Below, piece after piece: positions 8,573 through 17,225 of a DNA stretch of 58,286 bases. The notes below the pieces were generated by a model, which saw only the letters and a list, made by a program, of their open reading frames with translations, was not told where the DNA came from and did not search any database. Origin of the DNA: Bacterioplanes sp. (GTDB taxonomy: Bacteria; Pseudomonadota; Gammaproteobacteria; Pseudomonadales; Oceanobacteraceae). The stretch is from contig JACUUC010000018.1 in the NCBI GenBank assembly GCA_014859445.1, positions 1 to 58,286 on the forward strand. Direction: 5' to 3'. The stretch's first letter is position 1. Each line of letters opens with the position of its first letter. Made by a program: the position numbers and the translations under genes.

Positions 8573-9373
8573 GGCCGTTTGTGTCGCGGCTGTCTGTAGT
8601 TCGGGTATGCCAGTCATGAGGTTGTCGGTGTAGCGCATGATCAAATAGGGGACGAGTCGTTGCTCGTTATTGGTGGCGGTACGTGCAATCAATTGCCACT
8701 GGCTATGGATTCGACGTAATCGCTGCTGATTGGCGCTATCGTGCGGCCATTTCTCAATGACGCTCAGTCCTTTACTAAATCGTTGAGTCAGCGATTGCAT
8801 GTCTTCACCATCAATGGTCAACGGTGCGCCCATCGACGAGGCGGCTCGTTCTATGTAGCGCTCAACCACCGTCAACAGAAGCCGTTGCTGATCTCGTAGA
8901 AGTTGCTGCTGGGAAGAGGGAGTAAGGTCGTGTTGCTGTTGCCAATGGCGACCTACTTGATCCAGTTGTCGCATGAATAAATAGATTTGGTCGCGCATCA
9001 AAATAACGACCTGTAATTCTGGAAAGTGACTGTCGTTGATTTCTTGCAAATTACGAGAGAGATAGTCATTAAAACGCTGCCAATAGGTCTGCAGCTGTGC
9101 GAATTGCTCTGGATGAGAGGCGGCCACCGGATCGGCCAGCGTTTGCCATGCTTGTTCTAGTGCGTATTGACGTTGAACCACGTCATGCAGCAATTCGCGC
9201 TTACCTTCTTCTGCTTGCACATGGTAATACTTGATTAATAGCATATGGCTGTCGAGCGACAATTGATATAATTGTTGTTCTAGCTCCGTCGTGATTTGTG
9301 CTTGTGCCGCCATGGTAGTGAACACAGCATAAAAACAGAGTGTGGTGAGTGCCATAGATCGAAGATATCGCAT
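8561..9373 (-). CDS. Uncharacterised secreted helical protein
   Basis: A 270-residue protein with a signal peptide (hydrophobic residues 5-24, cleavage after AQA), followed by long amphipathic helices rich in Gln, Leu and Arg, so probably a periplasmic helical bundle. It looks loosely like the helical sensor domains of NarX/PilJ-type receptors, but I see no RQRML-type motif that would confirm this. It stands alone on the minus strand and ends convergently into the gene after amt. No functional residues can be named. Confidence 0.7.
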   Translation of the reverse strand: MRYLRSMALTTLCFYAVFTTMAAQAQITTELEQQLYQLSLDSHMLLIKYYHVQAEEGKRELLHDVVQRQYALEQAWQTLADPVAASHPEQFAQLQTYWQRFNDYLSRNLQEINDSHFPELQVVILMRDQIYLFMRQLDQVGRHWQQQHDLTPSSQQQLLRDQQRLLLTVVERYIERAASSMGAPLTIDGEDMQSLTQRFSKGLSVIEKWPHDSANQQRLRRIHSQWQLIARTATNNEQRLVPYLIMRYTDNLMTGIPELQTAATQTASTQ

Positions 9374-9506
9374 ACACTTCGTTCCTTAGAGTTATTGTAA
9401 TTATGTCGGACTAGTTGATCACTATCGGCCTTGCATTTCAATGAATGTGTGCTACCAAGGCTCATGTTGTCGGCCTAATTGAACGTTGTTATTAGAGTGG
9501 AGCATT

Positions 9507-10358
9507 ATGGAACCGGTTTATCGATTAACGATTTCGTGCCCCGATCGTGTGGGTATTGTGGCGAAAGTAGGCCAGTTTTTTTCCGCCCACGGCGGTTGGA
9601 TTGTGGAAGCCAATCATTATTCTGACCCAGTGAGCGGTCGTTTTTTTATGCGCCATTGCATTCGTGCGGATTCGCTACCCTTTGGCTTAGCCGAGTTAAA
9701 AGCCGCGTTTCAGCCCATTGCCGATGAGTTTGGCATGGAGTGGCAGGTGAATGATTCCAGTGTGGCAAAGAAGGTCATTTTAATGGCCAGTAAAGAAAGC
9801 CATTGCTTGGCGGATTTGCTGCATCGTTATCACAGCAAAGAGCTGCATTGCGAAATCCCGTGCGTGATTTCCAATCACGATACACTGCGCTCTATGGTGG
9901 AGTGGCATGGCATTCCATTTTTCCATGTGCCCGTGGATGCCGCTAATAAAGCCGAGCATTTTCGTCGTGTGAATGCCATTGTTGCTGAGCACCATGCCGA
10001 CGTGATTGTGTTGGCGCGTTATATGCAAATTCTGCCAGAAGATGTCTGCGCGCAATATCACGGTCGTGTGATTAATATTCATCACAGCTTTTTGCCATCG
10101 TTTGTGGGTGCCAAACCCTACCATCAAGCGGCTGAGCGCGGGGTGAAGTTAATTGGTGCTACGTGTCATTACGTCACACAAGAGTTGGATGCTGGCCCCA
10201 TTATCGATCAGGATGTGATTCGAGTCAGCCATAACGATCGTGTGGAAGACATGGTGCGCTTAGGCAAAGACGTTGAGAAAATGGTGTTGGCGCGCGGTGT
10301 GCGCAGTCATTTGGAAGATCGTGTGCTGCTGCACGGCAATAAGACGATCGTCTTCTAG
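9507..10358 (+). CDS. purU: Formyltetrahydrofolate deformylase
   Basis: Hydrolyses 10-formyltetrahydrofolate to formate and tetrahydrofolate, balancing the one-carbon pool. Residues 1-80 are an ACT domain (YRLTISCPDRVGIVAKV) and the rest is a formyltransferase fold with the catalytic Asn and His in INIHHSFLPSF and the Asp in ELDAGPIIDQD. The ATG at 9507 gives 283 residues and has GTGGAG four bases upstream; a TTG at 9486 in frame is less likely. It appears to be a single-gene unit closed by a hairpin at 10375-10404. Confidence 0.95.
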   Translation: MEPVYRLTISCPDRVGIVAKVGQFFSAHGGWIVEANHYSDPVSGRFFMRHCIRADSLPFGLAELKAAFQPIADEFGMEWQVNDSSVAKKVILMASKESHCLADLLHRYHSKELHCEIPCVISNHDTLRSMVEWHGIPFFHVPVDAANKAEHFRRVNAIVAEHHADVIVLARYMQILPEDVCAQYHGRVINIHHSFLPSFVGAKPYHQAAERGVKLIGATCHYVTQELDAGPIIDQDVIRVSHNDRVEDMVRLGKDVEKMVLARGVRSHLEDRVLLHGNKTIVF

Positions 10359-10374
10359 TGGGTAACCGATAAGA

Positions 10375-10404
10375 TCGGCCAGCACTGTACTCAGAGCTGG
10401 CCGA
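10375..10404. terminator. Hairpin between convergent purU and peroxiredoxin genes
   Basis: TCGGCCAGC (10375-10383) and GCTGGCCGA (10396-10404) form a perfect 9-base stem with a 12-base loop, followed by CTTTGTT. It sits between two converging genes. The T tract is weak, so efficiency is uncertain. Confidence 0.55.
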
Positions 10405-10426
10405 CTTTGTTCGAGCGTTGACGGAA

Positions 10427-11170
10427 TTAGGCGTTATTTGCCAAGTATTCCGCTAAGTCGTCACTACCACCAATGTGTTGGCCACCAATGAAGACTTGAG
10501 GCACAGTATCGCGGCCACTGACGGCACGCAGCGTAGTAATGCTGGCATCGCGTCCCATCAAGACTTCTTCGTAAGCCATGCCTGCGGCCTCTAAATCCGC
10601 TTTGGCTTTTGCGCAGAAAGGGCAGCCAGGTTTGCTGAAAACCGTCACAGACTGTGGTTTTTTCGCGGTAGGGTTGATGTAGTTCAGCATGGTGTCGGCG
10701 TCCGAGACTTCAAATGGGTCGCCTGGCTTTTGTGGCTCAATGAACATTTTTTCCACTACGCCATCTTTCACCAGCATGCTGTAACGCCAGCTGCGCTTGC
10801 CAAATCCTAAATCGTCTTTATCAACCAACATGCCCATGCCATCGGTAAATTGACCATTACCGTCGGCAATCATGCGAATGTTATTGGCTTCTTGATTGGA
10901 TGCCCAGGCATTCATCACGAAGGTATCGTTGACGCTGATGCACAGGATCTCATCAACGCCATTGGCTTTGAACGCCGACGCCAGTTCGTTATAACGTGGC
11001 AAGTGCGTGCTGGAGCACGTGGGCGTAAAAGCGCCTGGTAATGAAAACACCACCACGGTACGTCCTTTAAACAGCTCGTCACTGTTGATATTCACCCACT
11101 CATCATTCACTCGGCTGGGCCAGGTGACGGAGGGTACGGTGTGTCCTTCTTTATTAATCAATGCCGTCAT
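10427..11170 (-). CDS. Hybrid peroxiredoxin-glutaredoxin
   Basis: A 247-residue fusion that reduces hydroperoxides using glutathione. Residues 1-165 are a Prx5-type peroxiredoxin with the peroxidatic Cys52 in PGAFTPTCSSTHLP. Residues 172-245 are a glutaredoxin with the dithiol site CPFC (Cys183, Cys186) and the TVPQVFIGGQHIGG glutathione-binding segment. This domain order is well known (for example in Haemophilus), and the fused glutaredoxin recycles the peroxiredoxin. A likely OxyR box and promoter lie upstream on the minus strand. Cytoplasmic. Confidence 0.95.
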   Translation of the reverse strand: MTALINKEGHTVPSVTWPSRVNDEWVNINSDELFKGRTVVVFSLPGAFTPTCSSTHLPRYNELASAFKANGVDEILCISVNDTFVMNAWASNQEANNIRMIADGNGQFTDGMGMLVDKDDLGFGKRSWRYSMLVKDGVVEKMFIEPQKPGDPFEVSDADTMLNYINPTAKKPQSVTVFSKPGCPFCAKAKADLEAAGMAYEEVLMGRDASITTLRAVSGRDTVPQVFIGGQHIGGSDDLAEYLANNA

Positions 11171-11233
11171 GATGCGTTCCTCGTTGGTCGTTTATTCATT
11201 CAATAGACTCAGTATGGTCGGATTTATTTCATT

Positions 11234-11276
11234 TGTTAAATCAATCTTTTTTATCAATTTTATAGTTAAAGGCTAT
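11234..11276 (-). promoter_or_regulatory. Candidate OxyR box and promoter
   Basis: On the plus strand ATAG (11262-11265) and CTAT (11273-11276) are seven bases apart, a full OxyR half-operator. The next two elements at the same spacing are TTAT (11251-11254) and ATCA (11240-11243), partial matches. The array abuts a minus-strand -35 TTAACA (11234-11239), which is 17 bases from CATACT. OxyR activates from just upstream of -35, and the gene controlled is a peroxidase. Confidence 0.5.
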
Positions 11277-11376
11277 AGATTGTTGGTTCTGCCCGATTCG
11301 AGCGCGTGTTTGTGGCGCTGTTGTCGTGCCTCTATGCTCGTTATACTAAACCAATATGACAAAATGAGATGGCGCT

Positions 11377-11757
11377 ATGTTGCTTGATAACAGTTCGGAT
11401 TTGATCGCACATCATCATCGTGATCACTTAGCCGATGGTCGTGTGGTGGAAATGGCACAATTAATCAATGGTCAGTTTTTGGCCATCAGCCATGATGCGT
11501 TGGCCTTGTATCGTTCCGCCGATGCCATTCATGATCCATTGGGCAATGGTTTATTGGGAAGCATTTCGATACCGGTGGAATACCACTTGCAGCCTGAGCA
11601 GGGTGGTTATTTGCAACGGCATAAAGCTGGCTATGTCGGCTTGAGTCATGACATGACGTTATTGATCACGCTGAATGACGTGCAGTTGTTTGCCAGTCGT
11701 GAGGATGCGTTACGTAATCAGAATGAAATTGTGCGGTTGTCATTGGCCTCATCTTAA
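11377..11757 (+). CDS. Uncharacterised small protein
   Basis: A 126-residue cytoplasmic protein without a signal or membrane segment that I do not recognise. The N terminus has a His cluster (AHHHRDH, residues 11-17). The middle resembles a small beta-rich domain (VVEMAQLINGQFLAISHDALALY, here only partly quoted by its residues 23-45). No catalytic motif is clear. The ATG lies at 11377 with only a weak GAG upstream. It is a single gene; its end overlaps the convergent arfB by four bases. Confidence 0.6.
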   Translation: MLLDNSSDLIAHHHRDHLADGRVVEMAQLINGQFLAISHDALALYRSADAIHDPLGNGLLGSISIPVEYHLQPEQGGYLQRHKAGYVGLSHDMTLLITLNDVQLFASREDALRNQNEIVRLSLASS

Positions 11758-12185
11758 TCGTCGCGCACACGTCCCCGCAGGTTTTTTACTTGACTGCGTT
11801 GTACTTTTTTATCAACGCGTTTTTTTTGTGAGGCGCGCGTTGGGCGCGTCGGACGACGTGCTTTGGCGGTAAATCCCGCCTGTTGAATCAGGGTTTGTAA
11901 GCGTTGCAACGCATCCTCGCGATTTTTTTCTTGGGTTCGAAATTGCTGCGCTTTTAGAACGACAACGCCATCACTGGTGATGCGCTGATCGTTCAATTGC
12001 AATAACCGCTGTTGATAAAATTCGGGCAAAGATGAGCGCTTGATGTCGAAGCGCAAGTGAATCGCGCTGGCGACTTTGTTGACGTTTTGCCCACCGGCGC
12101 CTTGTGCGCGAATGGCATGTAAGTCAATTTCATCCCATGGTATTTGGACGTTTTGACTGATAAACAGTCCGTCTTTCTGTTCCAT
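11754..12185 (-). CDS. arfB: ArfB, alternative ribosome-rescue factor
   Basis: A 143-residue peptidyl-tRNA hydrolase that frees ribosomes stalled on broken messages. It has the release-factor GGQ motif within AQGAGGQNVNKVASAIHLR and no stop-codon-recognition domain. A basic C-terminal tail (RASQKKRVDKKVQRSQVK) enters the empty mRNA channel, as in E. coli YaeJ. The start ATG overlaps the stop of trhA (TGATG), so the two are translationally coupled. Confidence 0.95.
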   Translation of the reverse strand: MEQKDGLFISQNVQIPWDEIDLHAIRAQGAGGQNVNKVASAIHLRFDIKRSSLPEFYQQRLLQLNDQRITSDGVVVLKAQQFRTQEKNREDALQRLQTLIQQAGFTAKARRPTRPTRASQKKRVDKKVQRSQVKNLRGRVRDD

Positions 12186-12874
12186 CACGCAACCGGCACA
12201 TCAGCAAGGTAAAAGGCAATGGCCCAGAAGTGGCAGAACGCACCGCCCATGACAAACAGATGCCAAATTTCATGGAAGCCAAACCAGCGAGGCCAAGGGT
12301 TGGGCCATTTGGTGGCGTAGATTAATGCGCCCACCGTGTAGCTAATGCCGCCATACACCATCCAATGCAAGGCTTCTGTCGGAATGATACTGAGTGCTGG
12401 GGCGATGAACACAATTAACCAGCCCATGAGTAGATAAATACCGGTGGATAGCCAGCGTGGGGCACTGATCCATACCAGCTTTAAGATCACACCAAATAGC
12501 GCTAAGCCCCATACGGCAGCCAATAACCACCATCCTGTCGCACCGTGCAGCGGCACTAAGCAAAAAGGGGTATAGGAGGCGGCAATCATGATGAAAATGG
12601 CCATGTGGTCGATGCGCTTGAGCCATTGAATGGTGGCGTCGGAGGCGTGCACCATGTGGTAGAGCGCGCTGCTCGCAAACATCACCAGCATGCCCATGCC
12701 AAAAATAACGAAAGACACCAGGTGCCATACGGTGCCATGAGTCAGGGCTTGCTGCGTGAGAATATAGAGCGCAACGAGCGACAGTAGCGCACCGATGAAA
12801 TGAGTTAAACTGCTGATTGGGTCGCGTATGATGGCGTGCATAGTAAAGCCGAATCCGTGGTGATTTTGAGACAT
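12185..12874 (-). CDS. trhA: TrhA / haemolysin III family membrane protein
   Basis: A 229-residue PAQR-family membrane protein with seven hydrophobic segments. The conserved residues of the family's metal site are visible: the SSALYHMVH segment, the KRIDHMAIFIMIAASYTPF segment, and HEIWHLFV near the C terminus. E. coli YqfA (TrhA) has been linked to membrane energetics and fluidity; the name haemolysin III is historical. It forms a two-gene unit with arfB. An alternative start at Met12 exists. Confidence 0.88.
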   Translation of the reverse strand: MSQNHHGFGFTMHAIIRDPISSLTHFIGALLSLVALYILTQQALTHGTVWHLVSFVIFGMGMLVMFASSALYHMVHASDATIQWLKRIDHMAIFIMIAASYTPFCLVPLHGATGWWLLAAVWGLALFGVILKLVWISAPRWLSTGIYLLMGWLIVFIAPALSIIPTEALHWMVYGGISYTVGALIYATKWPNPWPRWFGFHEIWHLFVMGGAFCHFWAIAFYLADVPVA

Positions 12875-12921
12875 AGCCTAACATACGACCATGGTCGTAA
12901 GGCACGGAGTTTTGATCCTAA

Positions 12922-13203
12922 ATGGAAAATGAGTCGGTCGAACCGGTTTGGTTTATGTACGTGATCCGCACGTACGAAGGGCATTTGTATTGCGGTATCA
13001 GCACCGATGTGACGCGTCGTTTTGCGGAGCATTGTGCCAATGGCGCGAAAACCGCGCGTCGATTGCGTGGTCGTGGTCCGCTGCAATTGGTGTTTTCACT
13101 CGCCATTGGTAGTCAAAGTGCGGCGTTGGTGGCCGAAGCGCGCTTTAAGCGGTTGAGTAAACCGGCTAAGGAGCGTTGGTTGTTGTCTGCTTTGTCTGAA
13201 TGA
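12922..13203 (+). CDS. GIY-YIG domain protein, YhbQ family
   Basis: A 93-residue single-domain GIY-YIG nuclease fold protein. The two signature strands are MYVIRTYEGHLYCGIS (residues 12-27), followed by the conserved Arg in TDVTRRFAEH and the Glu in AEARFKRLSK. Members such as E. coli YhbQ are small stand-alone proteins; a role in DNA processing or repair is suspected. The nearest gene downstream begins 72 bases later behind an inverted repeat. Confidence 0.88.
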   Translation: MENESVEPVWFMYVIRTYEGHLYCGISTDVTRRFAEHCANGAKTARRLRGRGPLQLVFSLAIGSQSAALVAEARFKRLSKPAKERWLLSALSE

Positions 13204-13226
13204 CGAGCAAAGATGACGTGCCGAGT

Positions 13227-13253
13227 TATTTGTGGTACATAAGTACACAAATA
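13227..13253. promoter_or_regulatory. Inverted repeat upstream of the ceramidase-like gene
   Basis: TATTTGTG (13227-13234) and CACAAATA (13246-13253) are perfect arms; the interior TAC and GTA extend the dyad with one unpaired base. It lies 22 bases before the preferred start codon. It could be an operator or a message hairpin; no known regulator consensus was recognised. Confidence 0.4.
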
Positions 13254-13274
13254 ATAACAATGGAACGTCTCACC

Positions 13275-15356
13275 ATGCGTTTTCTTCTTGCTTTATGTTT
13301 GTTGGGTGCGCTCAGTGCCTGCGCCAGCACCCAAGAGATTCTTTTGCAGCAACCCGTACTGCCACTCGTTCCTGTTCCCGTTGATGCAACGGCGTCGGCA
13401 TTTGCGATCAGTGTGGATATCACGCCACCGCCAGGATTGCCGATGGGAGGGTATTCGGTGATGGCCAATAAGGGACAGGGATTTCGTACCCGCTTAAAGG
13501 CGCGTGTCGTTTATCTGCAAGACGAACAAGGTCGAGCATTGGCATTGGTTCAAACCGATTTAACGGCCGGTTCCTTGTTGTTGCATCATGCCGTGACGGA
13601 GCGGGTTGCTCAGCAAACGGGATTAACCGCCGCCGACATTGTCATTACCGCTTCGCACAGTCATTCAGCGCCGGTGAACTTTTTTGATAATGATTTTTAC
13701 AATAAGCACATGTCCAGTGGTCAGTGGCTTGAGCAGGCGTATTTGCAGTTTGTTACTGACCGCATTGCCAATGGCATCATAGCCGCGCAGCAGCAACGAC
13801 GCCCTGCGCGTATTGCGACCGGTATGCGCAGCGTGTATGGCATTAATCGAAATCGCTCGCTGGAGGCGTATGCTCATAATCACACCGTAGGCGATGTGGA
13901 TGTGCATGATGCCCATGCCAAACACAAGGCGGTGAATCCCGATCTGTATATGGTGCGCGTGGATGTGCAAGCGGATGATGGACGATTTTTACCCTTGGCG
14001 GCGTTTTCCAGTTTTTCTGTGCATGCGACCGCGCTGAGTGTGCCGGTTGAGGTTTATAACGCCGATTTGTTTGCCTATGCGCAAAAAGACCTAGAGTGGG
14101 CGATTCAGCAACAATACCTCACGCCGTGGCCTGTTGTGCATGCCTTAGCGACAGGCACGCAAGGCGATATGGCGCCCGCCTTGCATGAACACGGTGATCT
14201 GCATTTTTCTCATCACCCCGTTGACTGGAAAGCGGCGCGTCAATTGGGTTCCAGTTTAGGTCATGAGGCGTTGCAATTATTCGAGGAGCTGGGACAGCAG
14301 CTGACGTCGAATGTGGCATTGCAAAGCACCGCACGAGAGTTGAGCATTCGAGAGCATCACCAAATTGGCGATGTGGCGATTTGCTCATCGGCGGCGGTGG
14401 GCAATCCGGTGGCGGCTGGGGCGTATGAGCGGCGTACGCCTTGGTTGGCGGCAGTGCCCTTTTTGCGCGGTGGTAATATGTGGTCGCGACGCTGGTGGCT
14501 CACCGAAGGGTGTCATGGTCACAAGCGGCATTTAGGATTTGCTTGGTTGCAGCCTTTGTTGGAACCGAAGGACAGTTTTCCTCACACGGTACTTTTTCAG
14601 TTAATGCAGATCAACGACATGGTCATCGCTCCGTTGCCTTTTGAAGTGACGACGGAGGCGGGCCGTCGCATTAGTCATGCGGTAGCGCAGGCATATCAGC
14701 ACAGCGAACAGCCACCTCGTTATGTGTGGGTAACTAGCAATGCCAATGGTTATTTTGGTTATACGACCACGCCCGAAGAATACGCGCGCCAGCATTACGA
14801 AGGGGGGCACACTTTGTATGGCAAAAACACAACGCCGTATTTGGCGGCGCAATTACAGCAATTGGCACAGGATACCGTGGTCGATGGGCCGCAATTGTCG
14901 CTGTCCGCGGAGTGGCGTTACCGTTTGAAGGTCAACCAATTCATGCCTAAACCCCTCATCAGTGCTGGTGTACGCCAATGGTTGCAAGCGCCGGCAATAA
15001 CACTGGCAAGCGCCGAGCATGAAGAGGACTACATTGCCGTTGCTTGGCAGGATGTCAATGTCAGTGAAATTAACTTTCATCGTCGTTTGGTGTCGGTCGA
15101 GCAATGGCAAGACGGTCAGTGGCAGCGTGTGCAAGACGGTCAACATCCGATTGATGACGATGGCTATGACATTGAAGTGCGCTACTTGCGCGAGCTCAAG
15201 CAAGGGATGGCAGCCTATCAAGCGCGTTGGTACAACCCAATCGTCGGTCATCGATATCGTTTTCGCGTCCATGCACGAGGCGCTTTCGCCGACGTCTATT
15301 CCCCTGAATTTTCAGTTGCCGAACGAGGTCGCATTGTGTCAATGTGGCATCCCTAA
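13275..15356 (+). CDS. Neutral ceramidase-like lipoprotein
   Basis: A 693-residue protein related to neutral/alkaline non-lysosomal ceramidases, zinc amidases that split N-acyl sphingosine. Starting at 13275 the protein opens with a lipoprotein signal (MRFLLALCLLGALSAC, lipid-anchored Cys16), so it is probably held on the outer membrane. Family motifs follow: GGYSVM, the zinc-site-like ASHSHSAP, INRNRSLEAY, the VHATALSVP segment and TGTQGDMAP. A C-terminal beta-rich domain follows. A longer frame back to 13200 would cover the inverted repeat and push the signal inwards, so it was not used; GGAACG lies upstream of the chosen ATG. The substrate may be a lipid other than ceramide. A strong terminator follows. 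Confidence 0.82.
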   Translation: MRFLLALCLLGALSACASTQEILLQQPVLPLVPVPVDATASAFAISVDITPPPGLPMGGYSVMANKGQGFRTRLKARVVYLQDEQGRALALVQTDLTAGSLLLHHAVTERVAQQTGLTAADIVITASHSHSAPVNFFDNDFYNKHMSSGQWLEQAYLQFVTDRIANGIIAAQQQRRPARIATGMRSVYGINRNRSLEAYAHNHTVGDVDVHDAHAKHKAVNPDLYMVRVDVQADDGRFLPLAAFSSFSVHATALSVPVEVYNADLFAYAQKDLEWAIQQQYLTPWPVVHALATGTQGDMAPALHEHGDLHFSHHPVDWKAARQLGSSLGHEALQLFEELGQQLTSNVALQSTARELSIREHHQIGDVAICSSAAVGNPVAAGAYERRTPWLAAVPFLRGGNMWSRRWWLTEGCHGHKRHLGFAWLQPLLEPKDSFPHTVLFQLMQINDMVIAPLPFEVTTEAGRRISHAVAQAYQHSEQPPRYVWVTSNANGYFGYTTTPEEYARQHYEGGHTLYGKNTTPYLAAQLQQLAQDTVVDGPQLSLSAEWRYRLKVNQFMPKPLISAGVRQWLQAPAITLASAEHEEDYIAVAWQDVNVSEINFHRRLVSVEQWQDGQWQRVQDGQHPIDDDGYDIEVRYLRELKQGMAAYQARWYNPIVGHRYRFRVHARGAFADVYSPEFSVAERGRIVSMWHP

Positions 15357-15417
15357 TAGACTAATGTCGGTTATGATGGGTCCGTCAGCGTGATGACTGG
15401 CCGGAGACTTCTTTTCG

Positions 15418-15439
15418 AAAAGGGCCGTAGGCCCTTTTT
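15418..15439 (+). terminator. Rho-independent terminator
   Basis: AAAAGGGCC (15418-15426) and GGCCCTTTT (15430-15438) pair around the loop GTA, followed by one more T. It closes the ceramidase-like gene. Confidence 0.85.
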
Positions 15440-15537
15440 AGTTGATTGATCATTAGGTTACAAAACTGTCATTGAATCCGATTAAGCTGTGCGCAGTGAT
15501 GGTTCGAAAACCCTTCAAGGAAAGGTGACGTAGCAGT

Positions 15538-16311
15538 ATGTTAAAGGCGTTTTGGCAAGCTCGTTGGTATGTGTTGTTGGGCTTGTTGACATTCAGTGTG
15601 GTGTTACTACTCACAACGCCACTGCATTTTGTATGGCGGTACTTACAGCCACAATTGCCGCCTTTGCCAATGTCGATTGAGCAAGTAAGCGGCACGATTT
15701 GGCAAGGACGTGCACAAATTCAAATGCCAGCCGAGTTACCGTTAGGTACATTGGCTGTGCATTGGACGTTGCATCCATCGTCATTGTTGCGGGGAAAAAT
15801 GCAGGCGGATATTCGTGCAGAAGCCAACGATTTTCGTATGACGTTGGCGCTTATGGCCGGTCTCGATCAGCGAGTCAGTATTGTTAGCGCCCAAGGGTAT
15901 TTGGGGACTGAAGTTCTCAAGCCGACGTTAAGTGCAGGACAGGCCTCACTTGATGGGTATTTTGAGTTGCAACAGATGCAGGCTAGCCTTGATCTATCTG
16001 CCTTGCAGATTCTCGATGTGCAGGGGCGAATTGTGTTCAGCGGCGGTGATGTCGGTTTTCTCATCGATGGTAAGCCGATTACGGCTGAATTGCCCTTGTT
16101 AATCGGGCAATTGCAACAATCGTCGAGCACGATGTCTAATCTGTTGATGAGCACCGATGCGGGTCAGCCAGTTGGTGAAGTGTATTGGCAACAAAATGGC
16201 TGGGGCGGTGTAAAAATGCGTCGTCGTTTTTTGGATATTTTAGGCCAGCCTTGGCCTGCTCAAGCGGATGCCGATACGATTATTTTTGAAGCATCACATA
16301 AAATTTTATAA
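15538..16311 (+). CDS. gspN: Type II secretion system protein N
   Basis: A 257-residue bitopic inner-membrane protein. One membrane segment (residues 10-30) is followed by a periplasmic beta-rich domain. The pattern VSGTIWQGRAQ and LGTLAVHWTLHPSSLLRG (residues 49-84) is typical of GspN. GspN is an accessory part of the type II secretion inner-membrane platform and is found in only some systems. It is directly followed by gspC and gspD, which supports the assignment. The rest of the gsp genes are not in this window. Confidence 0.85.
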   Translation: MLKAFWQARWYVLLGLLTFSVVLLLTTPLHFVWRYLQPQLPPLPMSIEQVSGTIWQGRAQIQMPAELPLGTLAVHWTLHPSSLLRGKMQADIRAEANDFRMTLALMAGLDQRVSIVSAQGYLGTEVLKPTLSAGQASLDGYFELQQMQASLDLSALQILDVQGRIVFSGGDVGFLIDGKPITAELPLLIGQLQQSSSTMSNLLMSTDAGQPVGEVYWQQNGWGGVKMRRRFLDILGQPWPAQADADTIIFEASHKIL

Positions 16312-16344
16312 CCTTGCCAACCGACAGATATAGGAAATGCAACA

Positions 16345-17214
16345 TTGACTGAGGCAGTAATACAGACATCAGTTTGGCAAGGGCGAGCCGTGGTGTTACT
16401 TAAAAGTATCTTTACGGTGTTGCTGGCATGGCAAGCGGCACAATTGACTTGGCTAGTGATTGCCCCTACGCCGTTGTATTTGAAGGCACCGGTACAAGGC
16501 ACGGCATCTACATCAGCCAATTCTCTTCAAGGTACAGCCCGTTATCATCTGTTTGGTGAGGCCAAAGATGAGCCAGTCGCGGTGGTTGAGCAAGCGGTAT
16601 CGGCACCGGAAACGCGTTTACGCCTGTCGTTGTTGGGGGTGACTCGTGCTACCCAGCAGGATGCTTCCAGTGCGATTATTTCGCCTCGTGGTGGGACTGG
16701 AGATTTTTACCGCATCGGTGACGTGGTGCAGGGACGAACCCGATTGGCGGCGGTGTACGATGATCGGGTTATTCTCGATACTAATGGGCAGCTGGAAACA
16801 CTGAAGTTTGAGGATGACCCTGCCGTTGGCGTCAATGCCCGTGCGGTACCGACATCGACTCCGACGCCGCGAGCAACATCGTCTGGATTACGAGAACGCT
16901 TTCAGCAAGTGACCAGTGCCAGTGAATTTTTGGATATGGCCAGCGAAGCCGCCAATGCAGATCCTGCGGCCGCGTTGCGTGAGTTGGGATTGGTCAGTAA
17001 TGGCGATGGACAAGGCTATCGTGTGGGTGCTAACTCCATGTTGCAGGCATTGCAGTTGCAATCCGGTGATGTGATTTTATCGATTAATGGTCAGGGCTTG
17101 GGTGATCCAAGTACGGATCAAATGTTGTTTGAGCAGGTTCGCAGTGCCGGCAGTGCGCGCATCGAAGTGCAGCGTGGAAACAGTCGCTTTGTGGTCAATC
17201 ATAGTTTGAATTAA
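16345..17214 (+). CDS. gspC: Type II secretion system protein C
   Basis: A 289-residue bitopic protein that links the inner-membrane platform to the secretin. Order: membrane segment (about residues 20-40), the HR domain (ETRLRLSLLGVTRA through LETLKFED, residues 92-152), and a C-terminal PDZ domain (GYRVGANSMLQALQLQSGDVILSINGQ, only partly quoted in intent: residues 223-249). The start is a TTG at 16345 with AGGA nine bases upstream; the nearby ATG is out of frame. It lies between gspN and gspD with short gaps. Confidence 0.9.
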   Translation: MTEAVIQTSVWQGRAVVLLKSIFTVLLAWQAAQLTWLVIAPTPLYLKAPVQGTASTSANSLQGTARYHLFGEAKDEPVAVVEQAVSAPETRLRLSLLGVTRATQQDASSAIISPRGGTGDFYRIGDVVQGRTRLAAVYDDRVILDTNGQLETLKFEDDPAVGVNARAVPTSTPTPRATSSGLRERFQQVTSASEFLDMASEAANADPAAALRELGLVSNGDGQGYRVGANSMLQALQLQSGDVILSINGQGLGDPSTDQMLFEQVRSAGSARIEVQRGNSRFVVNHSLN

Positions 17215-17225
17215 GGGATAGCAGT

